Assembly (NCBI GenBank): GCA_964384675.1
Contig: CAYLNK010000233.1
Location: forward strand, 1-10,865
Length of the DNA: 10,865 bases
Direction: 5' to 3'
From: CAYLNK01 sp964384675
GTDB lineage: Bacteria; Acidobacteriota; Thermoanaerobaculia; UBA5066
Shown here: piece after piece, positions 1 through 6,886 of the stretch
Layout: the number at the start of each line of letters is the position of its first letter
Position numbering within the stretch: the stretch's first letter is position 1
Made by a program: the position numbers and the translations under genes
Notes under the pieces: generated by a model
Database searches by the model: none
What the model saw: only the letters and a program-made list of their open reading frames with translations
What the model was told of the DNA's origin: nothing

Positions 1-212
1 ACCCCGAGGCCGAGGCCGCACTCCTGGCGCGGCTCGCCGCGTCGCCGCGCCGGCGCACGACCGTGCTCGTCACCCAGCGCCCGGGACCGCTCCAGCACGC
101 CGACCTGATCGTCGTGCTCGACGGGGGCCGCGTCGCCGAGTCGGGCGACCACGAGAGCCTCGTGAGGCGGGGCGGGCTGTACAGGCACCTCTTCGCGGAG
201 CCGGCGGCGTGA
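1..212 (+). CDS. ABC exporter ATP-binding protein, C-terminal end (partial)
   Basis: The gene enters from the left edge and is read from base 3; 69 codons precede the TGA. The visible protein is the end of an ABC ATPase of the exporter type. A short helix follows where the D-loop would be, then the strand RTTVLVT, then ADLIVVLDGGRVAESGDHESLV and GLYRHLF. This is the usual 'ADrIvVLddGrive.GtHeeLl...glY..L' ending of transporters with fused membrane and ATPase domains. The family has a switch histidine in 'vaHRl'. Here the matching codon at 75-77 is CAG, giving VTQRP, so the histidine is replaced by Gln. Such a change is known in the degenerate half of heterodimeric exporters such as TAP1. The Walker motifs, signature and membrane domain lie outside the window, so substrate and partner cannot be told. 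The gene converges on the VOC gene with a 15-bp gap. Confidence 0.88.
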   Translation, partial: PEAEAALLARLAASPRRRTTVLVTQRPGPLQHADLIVVLDGGRVAESGDHESLVRRGGLYRHLFAEPAA

Positions 213-227
213 GCGGGCGGCCCGCCG

Positions 228-590
228 TCAGCGCGACGACAGCACGAAGGTGTTCCCCTCCACGTCCTTGAACGTCGCGAACGTCCCCCAGGGCATCTCC
301 TTCGGCTCGCCGGTGAACTCCACGCCGCGGGCCAGGAGCTCTTCGTAGGTCTTCCTCACGTCGGCGCAGCCGAACGCGCCGTTGAAGAACGTCCCGATCC
401 GGTCCTCATGGCCGTCGGGCGTGAAGAGCACCACCCGGGTCTCGGCGCCGGGAATCCTCAGCTCGATCCAGCGCTGCGGGCCCATCGGGCTGTCGGTCGC
501 GACCTTGAATCCGAGCTTCTCCGTGTAGAAGGCGAGCGCCGCGTCCTGGTCGCGGACGGGGATGCCCACGAACTTCACCTGGCTGATCAT
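228..590 (-). CDS. VOC (glyoxalase/bleomycin-resistance fold) protein
   Basis: This 120-residue protein fits a single-chain two-repeat vicinal-oxygen-chelate fold. The first half opens with the strand VKFVGIPVRD and the helix AALAFYTEKLGFKV, followed by RWIELRIP and VVLFTPDG. The second half has ADVRKTYEELLARGVEF and ends with GTFATFKDVEGNTFVLSSR, the typical 'fkDPeGN.f.l' terminal strand. Family members bind a metal or small molecule and include isomerases, dioxygenases and drug-binding proteins; the substrate here cannot be told. The reading frame stays open upstream to 731. The ATG at 588-590 is chosen because AGGAGG sits 6 nt before it and the fold begins right after. It is probably a cytosolic protein. 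It diverges from the small regulator at 694 and may be controlled by it, which is an inference from position. Confidence 0.9.
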   Translation of the reverse strand: MISQVKFVGIPVRDQDAALAFYTEKLGFKVATDSPMGPQRWIELRIPGAETRVVLFTPDGHEDRIGTFFNGAFGCADVRKTYEELLARGVEFTGEPKEMPWGTFATFKDVEGNTFVLSSR

Positions 591-596
591 GCCGGT

Positions 597-642
597 CCTC
601 CTGTCGCCCCGGAATCTAGGGACGCCGCCCGCGCGCTGTAAA
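597..642 (-). promoter_or_regulatory. Promoter and ribosome-binding site of the VOC gene at 228-590
   Basis: On the minus strand, TTTACA (637-642, one change from TTGACA) and TAGATT (613-618) are separated by 18 bp. AGGAGG (597-602) lies 6 nt from the ATG. This is the best-formed sigma-70-like promoter in the window. The predicted transcript starts near 606, leaving a leader of about 16 nt. Confidence 0.6.
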
Positions 643-667
643 GAGGAATCGACAGTGCTCGCCTTCG

Positions 668-692
668 CTATAGTTCTTGCTACTATAGTTCT
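668..692 (+). promoter_or_regulatory. Duplicated 10-bp operator-like sequence with -10 hexamers
   Basis: CTATAGTTCT occurs at 668-677 and exactly again at 683-692, starts 15 bp apart, in an AT-rich patch of otherwise very GC-rich DNA. Each copy holds TATAGT, a good -10 hexamer; the second (684-689) also lies in the perfect palindrome ACTATAGT (682-689). The second copy ends one base before the ATG at 694, so binding there would block transcription or translation of the regulator gene. A start from the second hexamer would give an essentially leaderless mRNA. Autoregulation by the adjacent wHTH protein is inferred. Confidence 0.5.
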
Positions 693-693
693 C

Positions 694-1020
694 ATGAAGC
701 GAGTGACGCTCGACCGGTACGTGGTCGACACGCTGATGGCCGACCTCGTCGGCCACGACCGCTCCCCGTCGGCCTTCGTCGTCTACCTGTTCCTCTGGGG
801 CCGCACCGGCGGCCACCCGCGGCGGGGCGCCTCGGCCAGCCACCGCGAGATCGCCGAGGAGACGGGGCTCTCGAAGAGCGCGGTACAGGCGGCGCTGCGG
901 CACCTGGCCGGCCGGAAGCTGGTGTCGTCCACACGGACCTCCGCCACGGCGACGCCGGTCCACCGCGTCCACCGGCCGTGGCGGCGGACGGCCCCACGCG
1001 TGAGGACCGCCTCCGGCTGA
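694..1020 (+). CDS. Small winged-helix/HTH transcriptional regulator
   Basis: This 108-residue protein is built around a winged helix-turn-helix. Residues 1-36 are an N-terminal helical region (LDRYVVDTLMADLV, then SAFVVYLFLWGRT). Residues 48-75 read SASHREIAEETGLSKSAVQA, where the turn and recognition helix (about 60-72) are clear, followed by ALRHLAGRKLV leading into the wing. The C-terminal tail is basic (RPWRRTAPRVR). No ligand domain is visible, so it resembles short MarR- or GntR-like DNA-binding proteins more than a two-domain sensor. The frame is open upstream to 562. ATG 694 is chosen because the helical domain starts there and the promoter-like repeats end just before it; there is no Shine-Dalgarno. 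It diverges from the VOC gene and precedes the aldo/keto reductase by 36 bp. Either could be a target; its own operator-like repeat suggests autoregulation. Confidence 0.8.
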   Translation: MKRVTLDRYVVDTLMADLVGHDRSPSAFVVYLFLWGRTGGHPRRGASASHREIAEETGLSKSAVQAALRHLAGRKLVSSTRTSATATPVHRVHRPWRRTAPRVRTASG

Positions 1021-1030
1021 CCCCAGCGGC

Positions 1031-1050
1031 TATCCTCCGTCGCCGGAGGA
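1031..1050 (+). promoter_or_regulatory. -10 hexamer and Shine-Dalgarno hairpin before the aldo/keto reductase
   Basis: TATCCT (1031-1036) fits a high-GC -10 element. TCCTCCG (1033-1039) is perfectly complementary to CGGAGGA (1044-1050), with a 4-nt loop. The 3' arm contains the Shine-Dalgarno GGAGGA (1045-1050), 6 nt from the ATG at 1057. Read-through RNA from the upstream regulator gene could fold and hide the site. RNA started from the local -10 (near 1043) would lack the 5' arm. Confidence 0.5.
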
Positions 1051-1056
1051 GCCGCC

Positions 1057-2043
1057 ATGCGCCGAACACCGCTCACCCCGCACGGTCCCGACGTCTCTGC
1101 CCTCGCCCTCGGGTGCATGGGGATGTCCGAGTTCTACGGCACCCGAGACGACGCCGAGTCGATCGCGACGGTCCAGGCCGCGCTCGACGCCGGGGTGAAC
1201 TTCCTCGACACGGCCGACATGTACGGCCCGTACACGAACGAGGAGCTGGTCGGCAAGGCGATCCGGGGGCGCCGGCACGAGGTCTTCCTCGCCACGAAGT
1301 TCGGCGTCGTGCGGGGGCCGCGCCCGCAGGACCGGGGCGTGAGCGGGCGTCCCGAATACGTGAAGGCGTCGTGCGACGGGAGCCTCCTGCGGCTCGGCGT
1401 CGACACCATCGACCTCTACTATCAGCACCGCGTCGACCCGGCGACCCCCATCGAGGAGACCGTCGGCGCGATGGCCGAGCTGGTACGGGCCGGCAAGATC
1501 CGGCACGTCGGTCTCTCCGAGGCCTCGGCCGCCACCCTCCGCCGCGCGGCCGCCGTCCATCCGATCACGGCGCTCCAGAGCGAGTACTCGCTCTTCTCCC
1601 GCGAGCTCGAGGACGAGGTCCTCCCCGCCTGCCGCGAGCTCGGCGTCGGTCTCGTCGCCTACAGCCCGCTCGGGCGCGGCTTCCTCTCCGGCGCGATCCG
1701 GAGCGCCGACGACCTCGCGCCCGACGACTACCGGAGGAGCGCGCCCCGCTTCCAGGGCGAGAACTTCCGGAAGAACCTCGACGTCGTCGACCGCGTGAGC
1801 CAGCTCGCGAAGGAGAAGGGCGCCACGCCGTCGCAGCTCGCGATCGCCTGGGTGATGGCGCAGGGGGCGGACGTCGTTCCGCTCTTCGGGACCAAGCGCC
1901 GCGCGTACCTGGCCGAGAACCTCGCGGCCGCGTCGCTCACGCTTTCGCCGTCGGACCTCGCCCGGATCGAGGAGGTCGCCCCGAAGGGGAGCGCGGCCGG
2001 CGACCGCTACGCGCCCGCCGGGATGACGTTCGTCAATCGCTGA
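1057..2043 (+). CDS. Aldo/keto reductase
   Basis: This is a 328-residue NADPH-dependent oxidoreductase of the AKR superfamily, a single (beta/alpha)8 barrel of normal length. The four catalytic residues are visible: Asp51 and Tyr56 in LDTADMYGPYTNEELVG, Lys81 in LATKFG, and His124 in IDLYYQHRVDP. The barrel continues with GKIRHVGLSEAS, ITALQSEYSLFSRELE, GVGLVAYSPLGRGFLSG and the cofactor-side region VPLFGTKRRAYLAENLAA. The YYQHRVDP and YSPLGRGFL wording matches the AKR13-like group of broad bacterial reductases. The physiological substrate, an aldehyde or ketone, cannot be told from sequence. The start is firm: GGAGGA sits 6 nt upstream. It follows the wHTH gene by 36 bp and may be co-transcribed with it or expressed from its own -10. 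It converges on the YecH-type gene with a 15-bp gap. Cytosolic. Confidence 0.95.
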   Translation: MRRTPLTPHGPDVSALALGCMGMSEFYGTRDDAESIATVQAALDAGVNFLDTADMYGPYTNEELVGKAIRGRRHEVFLATKFGVVRGPRPQDRGVSGRPEYVKASCDGSLLRLGVDTIDLYYQHRVDPATPIEETVGAMAELVRAGKIRHVGLSEASAATLRRAAAVHPITALQSEYSLFSRELEDEVLPACRELGVGLVAYSPLGRGFLSGAIRSADDLAPDDYRRSAPRFQGENFRKNLDVVDRVSQLAKEKGATPSQLAIAWVMAQGADVVPLFGTKRRAYLAENLAAASLTLSPSDLARIEEVAPKGSAAGDRYAPAGMTFVNR

Positions 2044-2058
2044 GCCGGGATCTGCCCG

Positions 2059-2370
2059 TCAGTGCTCGTGCCCGTGCCCGCCGCATCCCGCGACGGGCCC
2101 GAGGACGACGACGTCCCCCTCCACCGCGAGCTTCCGCACCGAGGTGAGGAAGGTCACGAGGCCGTCCAGGTCGAACCGGTCGCCGTGGCAGTTCCCGAAG
2201 ACGGCGCCGGGGCCGAAGATCGCGCGGGCGTCCTCGCGCAGGACGGGGAGCGGGCAGCGGCCGCCATGGACGGCGACGAGATCGAGCACCTCGTGGCCCA
2301 TGACGATCGGGTCGGGACGGAAGAGACTGGCCATGCGGACAGTCTGGGTCGCCGCACGCCGGAGCGGCAT
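2059..2370 (-). CDS. YecH-family (DUF2492) metal-binding protein
   Basis: This 103-residue protein matches the YecH/DUF2492 pattern: GHEVLDLV near the start, then REDARAIFGPGAVFGNC, then a helix LVTFLTSVRK, as in E. coli YecH (GHEVL, ARFGEQARFHTC, LVAFL). Putative metal ligands are His26, Cys39, Cys61/His62 and a tail GCGGHGHEH with one Cys and three His. The family is annotated as probable metal-binding proteins of unknown role. The start is uncertain. No Shine-Dalgarno precedes ATG 2370, 2334 or 2301. A TAGCGC hexamer 9 nt upstream favours 2370 with a leaderless mRNA, while the family's usual length of about 77-90 residues favours 2334 (91 aa). It diverges from prfC across 56 bp and converges on the reductase. 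Cytosolic. Confidence 0.8.
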   Translation of the reverse strand: MPLRRAATQTVRMASLFRPDPIVMGHEVLDLVAVHGGRCPLPVLREDARAIFGPGAVFGNCHGDRFDLDGLVTFLTSVRKLAVEGDVVVLGPVAGCGGHGHEH

Positions 2371-2426
2371 GATGAAGATGCGCTAATCGTGAGGGCCGCC
2401 CTCCGCCGTGCTACAACCGCCGGCGC
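2371..2426. promoter_or_regulatory. Divergent spacer between the YecH-type gene and prfC
   Basis: Both genes must start from this 56-bp spacer, or slightly inside the YecH frame. On the plus strand TACAAC (2412-2417) lies 9 nt before the prfC ATG. On the minus strand TAGCGC (about 2380-2385) lies 9 nt before ATG 2370. Neither gene has a Shine-Dalgarno, which fits leaderless or near-leaderless mRNAs. No convincing -35 elements are seen. Confidence 0.35.
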
Positions 2427-4046
2427 ATGGACCCGAGACACGCGGCCGCCGAGATCGCCCGCCGCCGCACCTTCGCGATCATCTCCCACCCCGACGCCGG
2501 CAAGACGACCCTCACCGAGAAGCTCCTCCTGTACGGCGGGGCGATCCACCTGGCGGGCTCGGTGCACGAGCGGCGGGCCCAGGGGCGGCACACGACGTCC
2601 GACTGGATGGAGATCGAGCGGGAGCGCGGCATCTCCATCACGACGAGCGTGATGCAGTTCGACTACGCCGGGCACCACATCAACCTCCTGGACACGCCCG
2701 GCCACAACGACTTCTCCGAGGACACCTACCGCACGCTGGCGGCCGCGGACACCGCGGTCATGCTCATCGACAGCGCCAAGGGCGTGGAGCCGCAGACGAT
2801 CAAGCTGTTCCAGGTCTGCCGCCTGCGGAAGATCCCGATCGTCACGTTCATCAACAAGCTCGACCGCTCGGGGCGCGACCCGTTCGACCTCCTGGACGAG
2901 ATCGAGAAGGTGCTCGGCATCCCGACCAGCCCGGTGACCTGGCCCATCGGCTCCGGCCCCGACTTCCAGGGGACCTACGAGCGCGAGAGCAAGAGGCTCC
3001 TCCGGTACGAACGGGGCGAGAAGGGCCACAAGAAGGAGTTCGAGGAGGTCGCGATCGACGACCCCCGCCTCGTCGACTCCCTCGGCGAGCGGGCCCACGG
3101 CCAGCTCCGCGAGGAGCTGGAGCTGCTGGAGACCGCGGGGAACACGTTCACGCACGAGGCGTTCCTCCGTGGCGAGGTGACGCCCGTCTTCTTCGGGAGC
3201 GCCATCAACGACTTCGGCGTCGAGCCGTTCCTGCAGGCCTTCCTCCGGCTCGCGCCGGCGCCCCTCCAGCGGACGACGCCGCAGGGCGACGTGGCGGCGG
3301 ACTCCCCGTTCTTCTCCGGCTTCGTCTTCAAGATCCAGGCGAACATGGACCCGGCCCACCGGGACCGCATCGCGTTCCTCCGCATCTGCTCCGGCCGCTT
3401 CGAGCGCGGCATGGAGGTGAAGCACGTGCGGACCGGGAAGAGGCTGAAGCTGAACCGCCCGCTCCAGTTCCTGGCCCAGGAGCGGACGACGGTCGAGGAG
3501 GCGTTCTCCGGCGACATCCTCGGTCTCTGGGACTCCGGCGTGCTCCGGATCGGCGACACGCTCTCCGACGGCCTGCCCGTGGAGTACGAGGGGATCCCGC
3601 GCTTCTCGCCCGAGATCTTCAACCGCGTCGCGCTGATGGATCCGTTGAAGCGCAAGCAGCTGAAGAAGGGGCTCGACCAGCTCTCCGAGGAGGGCGCGGT
3701 CCAGGTCTTCTACGACCCGGAGCGGATGGAGCGCGACCCCGTCCTCGGCGCGGTCGGCGTGCTGCAGTTCGACGTCATCCGCTACCGCCTCCGCGTGGAG
3801 TACGGCGCGGACATCTCCTACGTCCGCCTCCCGTACCAGCACGCCCGCTGGGTGGAGGGGCCGATCCGGCCGGCGAAGTTCGACGAGCCGGGACGCATGG
3901 CGTGCCTCTTCGACCTCGAGGGGCGTCCGCTCGTCCTCTTCGAGAGCGAGTGGCTGATGAACCGGACGATCAAGGAGAACCCGAAGCTGACGTTCATCGC
4001 CGCGGTGCAGCCGGGCCGCGCCGTGGGGGCGTCCGGCAAGGGCTGA
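2427..4046 (+). CDS. prfC: Peptide chain release factor 3 (RF3), GTPase
   Basis: RF3 is a cytosolic translational GTPase that removes RF1/RF2 from the ribosome after peptide release. At 539 residues it is close to E. coli RF3 (529). The GTPase motifs are intact: G1 SHPDAGKTT (20-28), switch I ERGISITTSV (66-75), G3 DTPGHNDFSEDTYRTL (89-104), G4 NKLD (143-146) and G5 GSA (257-259). SEDTYRTL after DTPGH marks RF3 rather than EF-G. Domain II begins near 295 (SGFVFKIQANMDPAHRDRIAF) and the C-terminal RF3 domain near 395 (VALMDPLKRKQL, GAVGVLQFDVI, then SEWLMNRTIKENP close to the end). ATG 2427 places the usual short lead before the G domain. No Shine-Dalgarno is seen, and a TACAAC hexamer lies 9 nt upstream. 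It is transcribed alone, divergent from the YecH-type gene and convergent with the beta-helix gene. Confidence 0.97.
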   Translation: MDPRHAAAEIARRRTFAIISHPDAGKTTLTEKLLLYGGAIHLAGSVHERRAQGRHTTSDWMEIERERGISITTSVMQFDYAGHHINLLDTPGHNDFSEDTYRTLAAADTAVMLIDSAKGVEPQTIKLFQVCRLRKIPIVTFINKLDRSGRDPFDLLDEIEKVLGIPTSPVTWPIGSGPDFQGTYERESKRLLRYERGEKGHKKEFEEVAIDDPRLVDSLGERAHGQLREELELLETAGNTFTHEAFLRGEVTPVFFGSAINDFGVEPFLQAFLRLAPAPLQRTTPQGDVAADSPFFSGFVFKIQANMDPAHRDRIAFLRICSGRFERGMEVKHVRTGKRLKLNRPLQFLAQERTTVEEAFSGDILGLWDSGVLRIGDTLSDGLPVEYEGIPRFSPEIFNRVALMDPLKRKQLKKGLDQLSEEGAVQVFYDPERMERDPVLGAVGVLQFDVIRYRLRVEYGADISYVRLPYQHARWVEGPIRPAKFDEPGRMACLFDLEGRPLVLFESEWLMNRTIKENPKLTFIAAVQPGRAVGASGKG

Positions 4047-4050
4047 GGCC

Positions 4051-6771
4051 TCACTCCTCCGCGGCCAGGAACGCCCCGTCGCCGCTCCGCTGGCCCGGCT
4101 CGGCGCCGTCGTTGATGACGCCGTAGACGAGGAAGGGGTTCGTCCCGGCCGTGCGCCGCACTTTCACGAACCCTTGCGTCGTGCCCGGCGCCAGCGTCGC
4201 GAGCACCTTCCCGACCTGCAGCAGGCGCCGCGCGGCGACGGTGTACGTCCTCGTGGCGACGACGCTCCCCGACGCGCCGTCGTACCCGGTCACCTCGAGG
4301 TCGATCGACGTGTCCCCCGCCTCCCCGGTGTTCACGAGCGCCAGGTTGGAGCGATTGGTCTCGTCCTGCCGCAGGCCGTTCAGGAAGACGGTCCCCGTGG
4401 CCGTCCTTCCGGCGGGCACCGCCGTGAAGAAGAGCCCGTATCGCCCGCCCGAGGCGGCCGGGCTCGAGACGCGGGCGCTCACCGAGATCCCCGAGAGCGT
4501 CCCCGGCGCGACGGGCCGGACAGCCAGCGGCGCGACGAGGTCCGCCTCCGGGACCGCGCCGTCGGGATTGCTCCCTCGGAGGAGCGAGACGAACGACGGG
4601 AGGATCCGCTGCCCGTAGGACGGCACCGTCACGTCGACGCTCGCCGAGCCGCCGGCGATGCCGTCCGCGGCCAGCGAGAGGCGCACGGTCCGTGCCTCGG
4701 ACGACGTGTTGGTGACGATCACCTCGGTGGAGAAGACCGACGCCTCGACCACGACCGGCAGCGTCAGCCCGGACGGCGATACGCCGATCTCGACCGGCGT
4801 CACGAACGAGCCGTCCGAGGTCGGGTTGTCGTTGATCACACCGTAGGCGTTGAACGGCGACGCTCCGGCCGTCCGCTCGACGAGGACCCAGCCGTGCCCC
4901 GCGGGGGCCCCGTCGAGCGCGAGGTCCCCGAGCGGGAGCTGCCGGAAGCCGCCCGGCGGCAGTGTCACCTCCACGGTCCCGGCCGGGGCCGAAGAGGCGG
5001 GCTCACCCCGGAAGTAGCGGAGCCGGAGCGTCACGTCCCCGTCCGTCCCGGCGTTCTGCACCGCCACGTTCGACCGGTCGGCGTCGTCCTCCCGGAGCCC
5101 GGCGAGCGCGACCGCGCCGTGCAACGCCCGTCCCGACGGGATGCCGGCGTAGGCGAGGCCGGCCCGGCCGGTGGGGCTCGCCGGAGGCACCGGCGTCGCC
5201 GTGCGCACCGTGACGCTCGCGTCCGCCGCGCCGTCGATCCCCTCGAACATGACCGAAAGTGTCCCGGCGCGCGTGCCCGTGGCCGGGATCGCGAGTCCGT
5301 TCTGGCGCAGGAGCTCGATCACGTCGGCGATCACGAGCTGGCGGCCCGGCTGCAGCGTCAGCACGTTCTTCAGGCTCCCGCTCCCGCCGCCGGCGAACGC
5401 CGCATACGTCAACGAGACCGGCGCGGCCTTGCCGCCGCGCAACGTCAACGTCATCTCCGAGGTGAAGTACGAGCCGTTGAGCCCGCCCGCGGAGAGGACC
5501 ACCGGGACGAAGTGGGGCGCCGGCCCCTGCTGCACCTCCACGGCGCCGACGTCGCAGCCGAGTCCCGAGGGGCGCGGGAGCCCGCGCTGATCGGCGTTCT
5601 CGCCGCAGCGTCCGGGCGGGATCGCGTCGATCGCGGCGCTGCCGGCGCCCGGGAGGAGCGTCGCGGTCGCGCCGCCGTTGCTCGCCAGGGGACCGAGCCG
5701 CGGGTCGCCCGAGGCGAACCCCGGGCACGTGGTGTCGCCCCACTGGAGGTTGCCGGAGGACCCGGCCCCGGGGCTCGCGCTCGCCGAGCAGTTGCGCGGC
5801 GCGTTCCCGCTCAGGATCGACCCGCGGATGACGACGCCGTTCCCGGGCACCAGCGCGGCGCCGTTCACCGTCGCCGTGTTGCCGGCGATCGTCAGGCCGG
5901 AGAGCGTCGTCGTGGCGCCGCCGCCGTGCACCACCGCGGCCGGCGTGCCCGTCGTCGCGCTCGTGGCGTTCCCGGTGAACGTGGAGCTCGTCACGGTCGC
6001 CGAGCCCGTGGCGCCGAGGCTCCCGATCTCCAGGACTCCCACGCCGCCGGTGTCGGCGTTGCCGGTGAACGTGCTGCCCGAGATCGAGGCGACCGTCCGC
6101 GTCTGCCCGCCGTTCAGGTAGAGGTAGATCGCGCCCGCGTACTTCGAGGTGTTCTCCCGGAAGGTGCTGTCGACGACGGTCAGGAGCCCGCCGCCCACCA
6201 CGATCGCGCCGCCCGAAGAGGTCCCCTGGTTCCACGAGAACGTGCATCGACGGGCGACCGTCGACGGCTCCAGGCATCCCGAGCACGCCTGCTGCGAGAG
6301 CGCGCCGCCGAAGGGGGCCGTGTTCCCCGAGAGCGTCACGTTCTCGAGCGTCAGCTTCCCCCCGTTGTTGATTCCTCCGCCGGAGATGATCCCGGTGGAG
6401 TAGACGCCGCGCGTGATCGTCAGGTTCCGGAGGGTCACGTCCGGCAGCACCGTCTTGCTTCCCCAGACCGAGACGACGCCGCTCGTCCCGCCTGCGCCGT
6501 CGAGGGTGATCAGCCCGTCGCCATCCACCACGACCGCTGGGTTCTCGGGGAAGAAGACGAGGCTCCTGGCGGCGATGGTCGCCGCCCCCCCGCAACGGAA
6601 CGTCACGAGGCCACCCTTCGCCACCTCGGTGGCGAGGGCGTTCAGCGTGCACGACGCCGGGGTGCCGTCTCCTACGACTCCGGCGAGGGCGGCAACCGGA
6701 CCGAGCGTGACCCCGAGAGCGAGGCGGAGGAAGGCGCGGACGACCCGGAAGCGTGTGGTCTCTCGATTCAT
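4051..6771 (-). CDS. Secreted beta-helix protein with choice-of-anchor-Q-like segment and duplicated C-terminal module
   Basis: This is a 906-residue exported protein of unknown function. Residues 1-30 form a signal peptide: basic start (RFRVVRAFLR), hydrophobic core, and AALA before the predicted cleavage. Residues about 32-345 are a right-handed parallel beta-helix, with recurring rungs such as LRNLTITRG, LENVTLSGNT, VVDSTFREN and GSTFTGN. Residues about 355-413 (DPRLGPLASNGGAT, LLPGAGSAAID, DQRGLPRPSGLGCDVGAVE) match the segment that ends choice-of-anchor-Q proteins. The rest (421-906) carries two copies of a module about 240 residues apart: GLREDDADRSNVAVQNAG (558-575) against GLRQDETNRSNLALVNTG (799-816), and TAG.NPF-like blocks ending in YGVIND. 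No sorting signal or membrane anchor is seen at the C-terminus. ATG 6771 is preferred over 6813 because it gives a normal signal peptide and has TACGTT 7 nt upstream. It ends 4 bp from prfC. Confidence 0.88.
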   Translation of the reverse strand: MNRETTRFRVVRAFLRLALGVTLGPVAALAGVVGDGTPASCTLNALATEVAKGGLVTFRCGGAATIAARSLVFFPENPAVVVDGDGLITLDGAGGTSGVVSVWGSKTVLPDVTLRNLTITRGVYSTGIISGGGINNGGKLTLENVTLSGNTAPFGGALSQQACSGCLEPSTVARRCTFSWNQGTSSGGAIVVGGGLLTVVDSTFRENTSKYAGAIYLYLNGGQTRTVASISGSTFTGNADTGGVGVLEIGSLGATGSATVTSSTFTGNATSATTGTPAAVVHGGGATTTLSGLTIAGNTATVNGAALVPGNGVVIRGSILSGNAPRNCSASASPGAGSSGNLQWGDTTCPGFASGDPRLGPLASNGGATATLLPGAGSAAIDAIPPGRCGENADQRGLPRPSGLGCDVGAVEVQQGPAPHFVPVVLSAGGLNGSYFTSEMTLTLRGGKAAPVSLTYAAFAGGGSGSLKNVLTLQPGRQLVIADVIELLRQNGLAIPATGTRAGTLSVMFEGIDGAADASVTVRTATPVPPASPTGRAGLAYAGIPSGRALHGAVALAGLREDDADRSNVAVQNAGTDGDVTLRLRYFRGEPASSAPAGTVEVTLPPGGFRQLPLGDLALDGAPAGHGWVLVERTAGASPFNAYGVINDNPTSDGSFVTPVEIGVSPSGLTLPVVVEASVFSTEVIVTNTSSEARTVRLSLAADGIAGGSASVDVTVPSYGQRILPSFVSLLRGSNPDGAVPEADLVAPLAVRPVAPGTLSGISVSARVSSPAASGGRYGLFFTAVPAGRTATGTVFLNGLRQDETNRSNLALVNTGEAGDTSIDLEVTGYDGASGSVVATRTYTVAARRLLQVGKVLATLAPGTTQGFVKVRRTAGTNPFLVYGVINDGAEPGQRSGDGAFLAAEE

Positions 6772-6778
6772 GCCGACA

Positions 6779-6784
6779 AACGTA
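6779..6784 (-). promoter_or_regulatory. Possible -10 hexamer of the beta-helix gene
   Basis: TACGTT on the minus strand lies 7 nt before ATG 6771, and no Shine-Dalgarno is present. The spacing would start the mRNA at or next to the start codon. No clear -35 is visible. This is weak evidence on its own, but it matches the arrangement at several other genes here. Confidence 0.3.
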
Positions 6785-6886
6785 GGGAACGGCCGCGCGC
6801 GGCGGCAGCGCATGGGAATGCGTCCCGCGTGAGCGTCGTCACGCGGCGGTGCGGATTCCCGGCCCCGGACCCGGCCGGGCCGCCCG

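Noticed and set aside
978..2147. Plus-strand open frame of 389 codons over the aldo/keto reductase
   Set aside because: It is an out-of-frame shadow, Arg/Pro-rich, with no Shine-Dalgarno. The reductase frame has the catalytic tetrad.
2154..3842. Long open frame (562 codons) on the minus strand under prfC
   Set aside because: It is an antisense shadow of prfC, which has all its GTPase motifs. The frame has no recognisable protein features.
6772..6813. Earlier ATG (6813) as start of the beta-helix protein
   Set aside because: It would add 14 residues before a complete signal peptide and has no ribosome site. ATG 6771 fits better.
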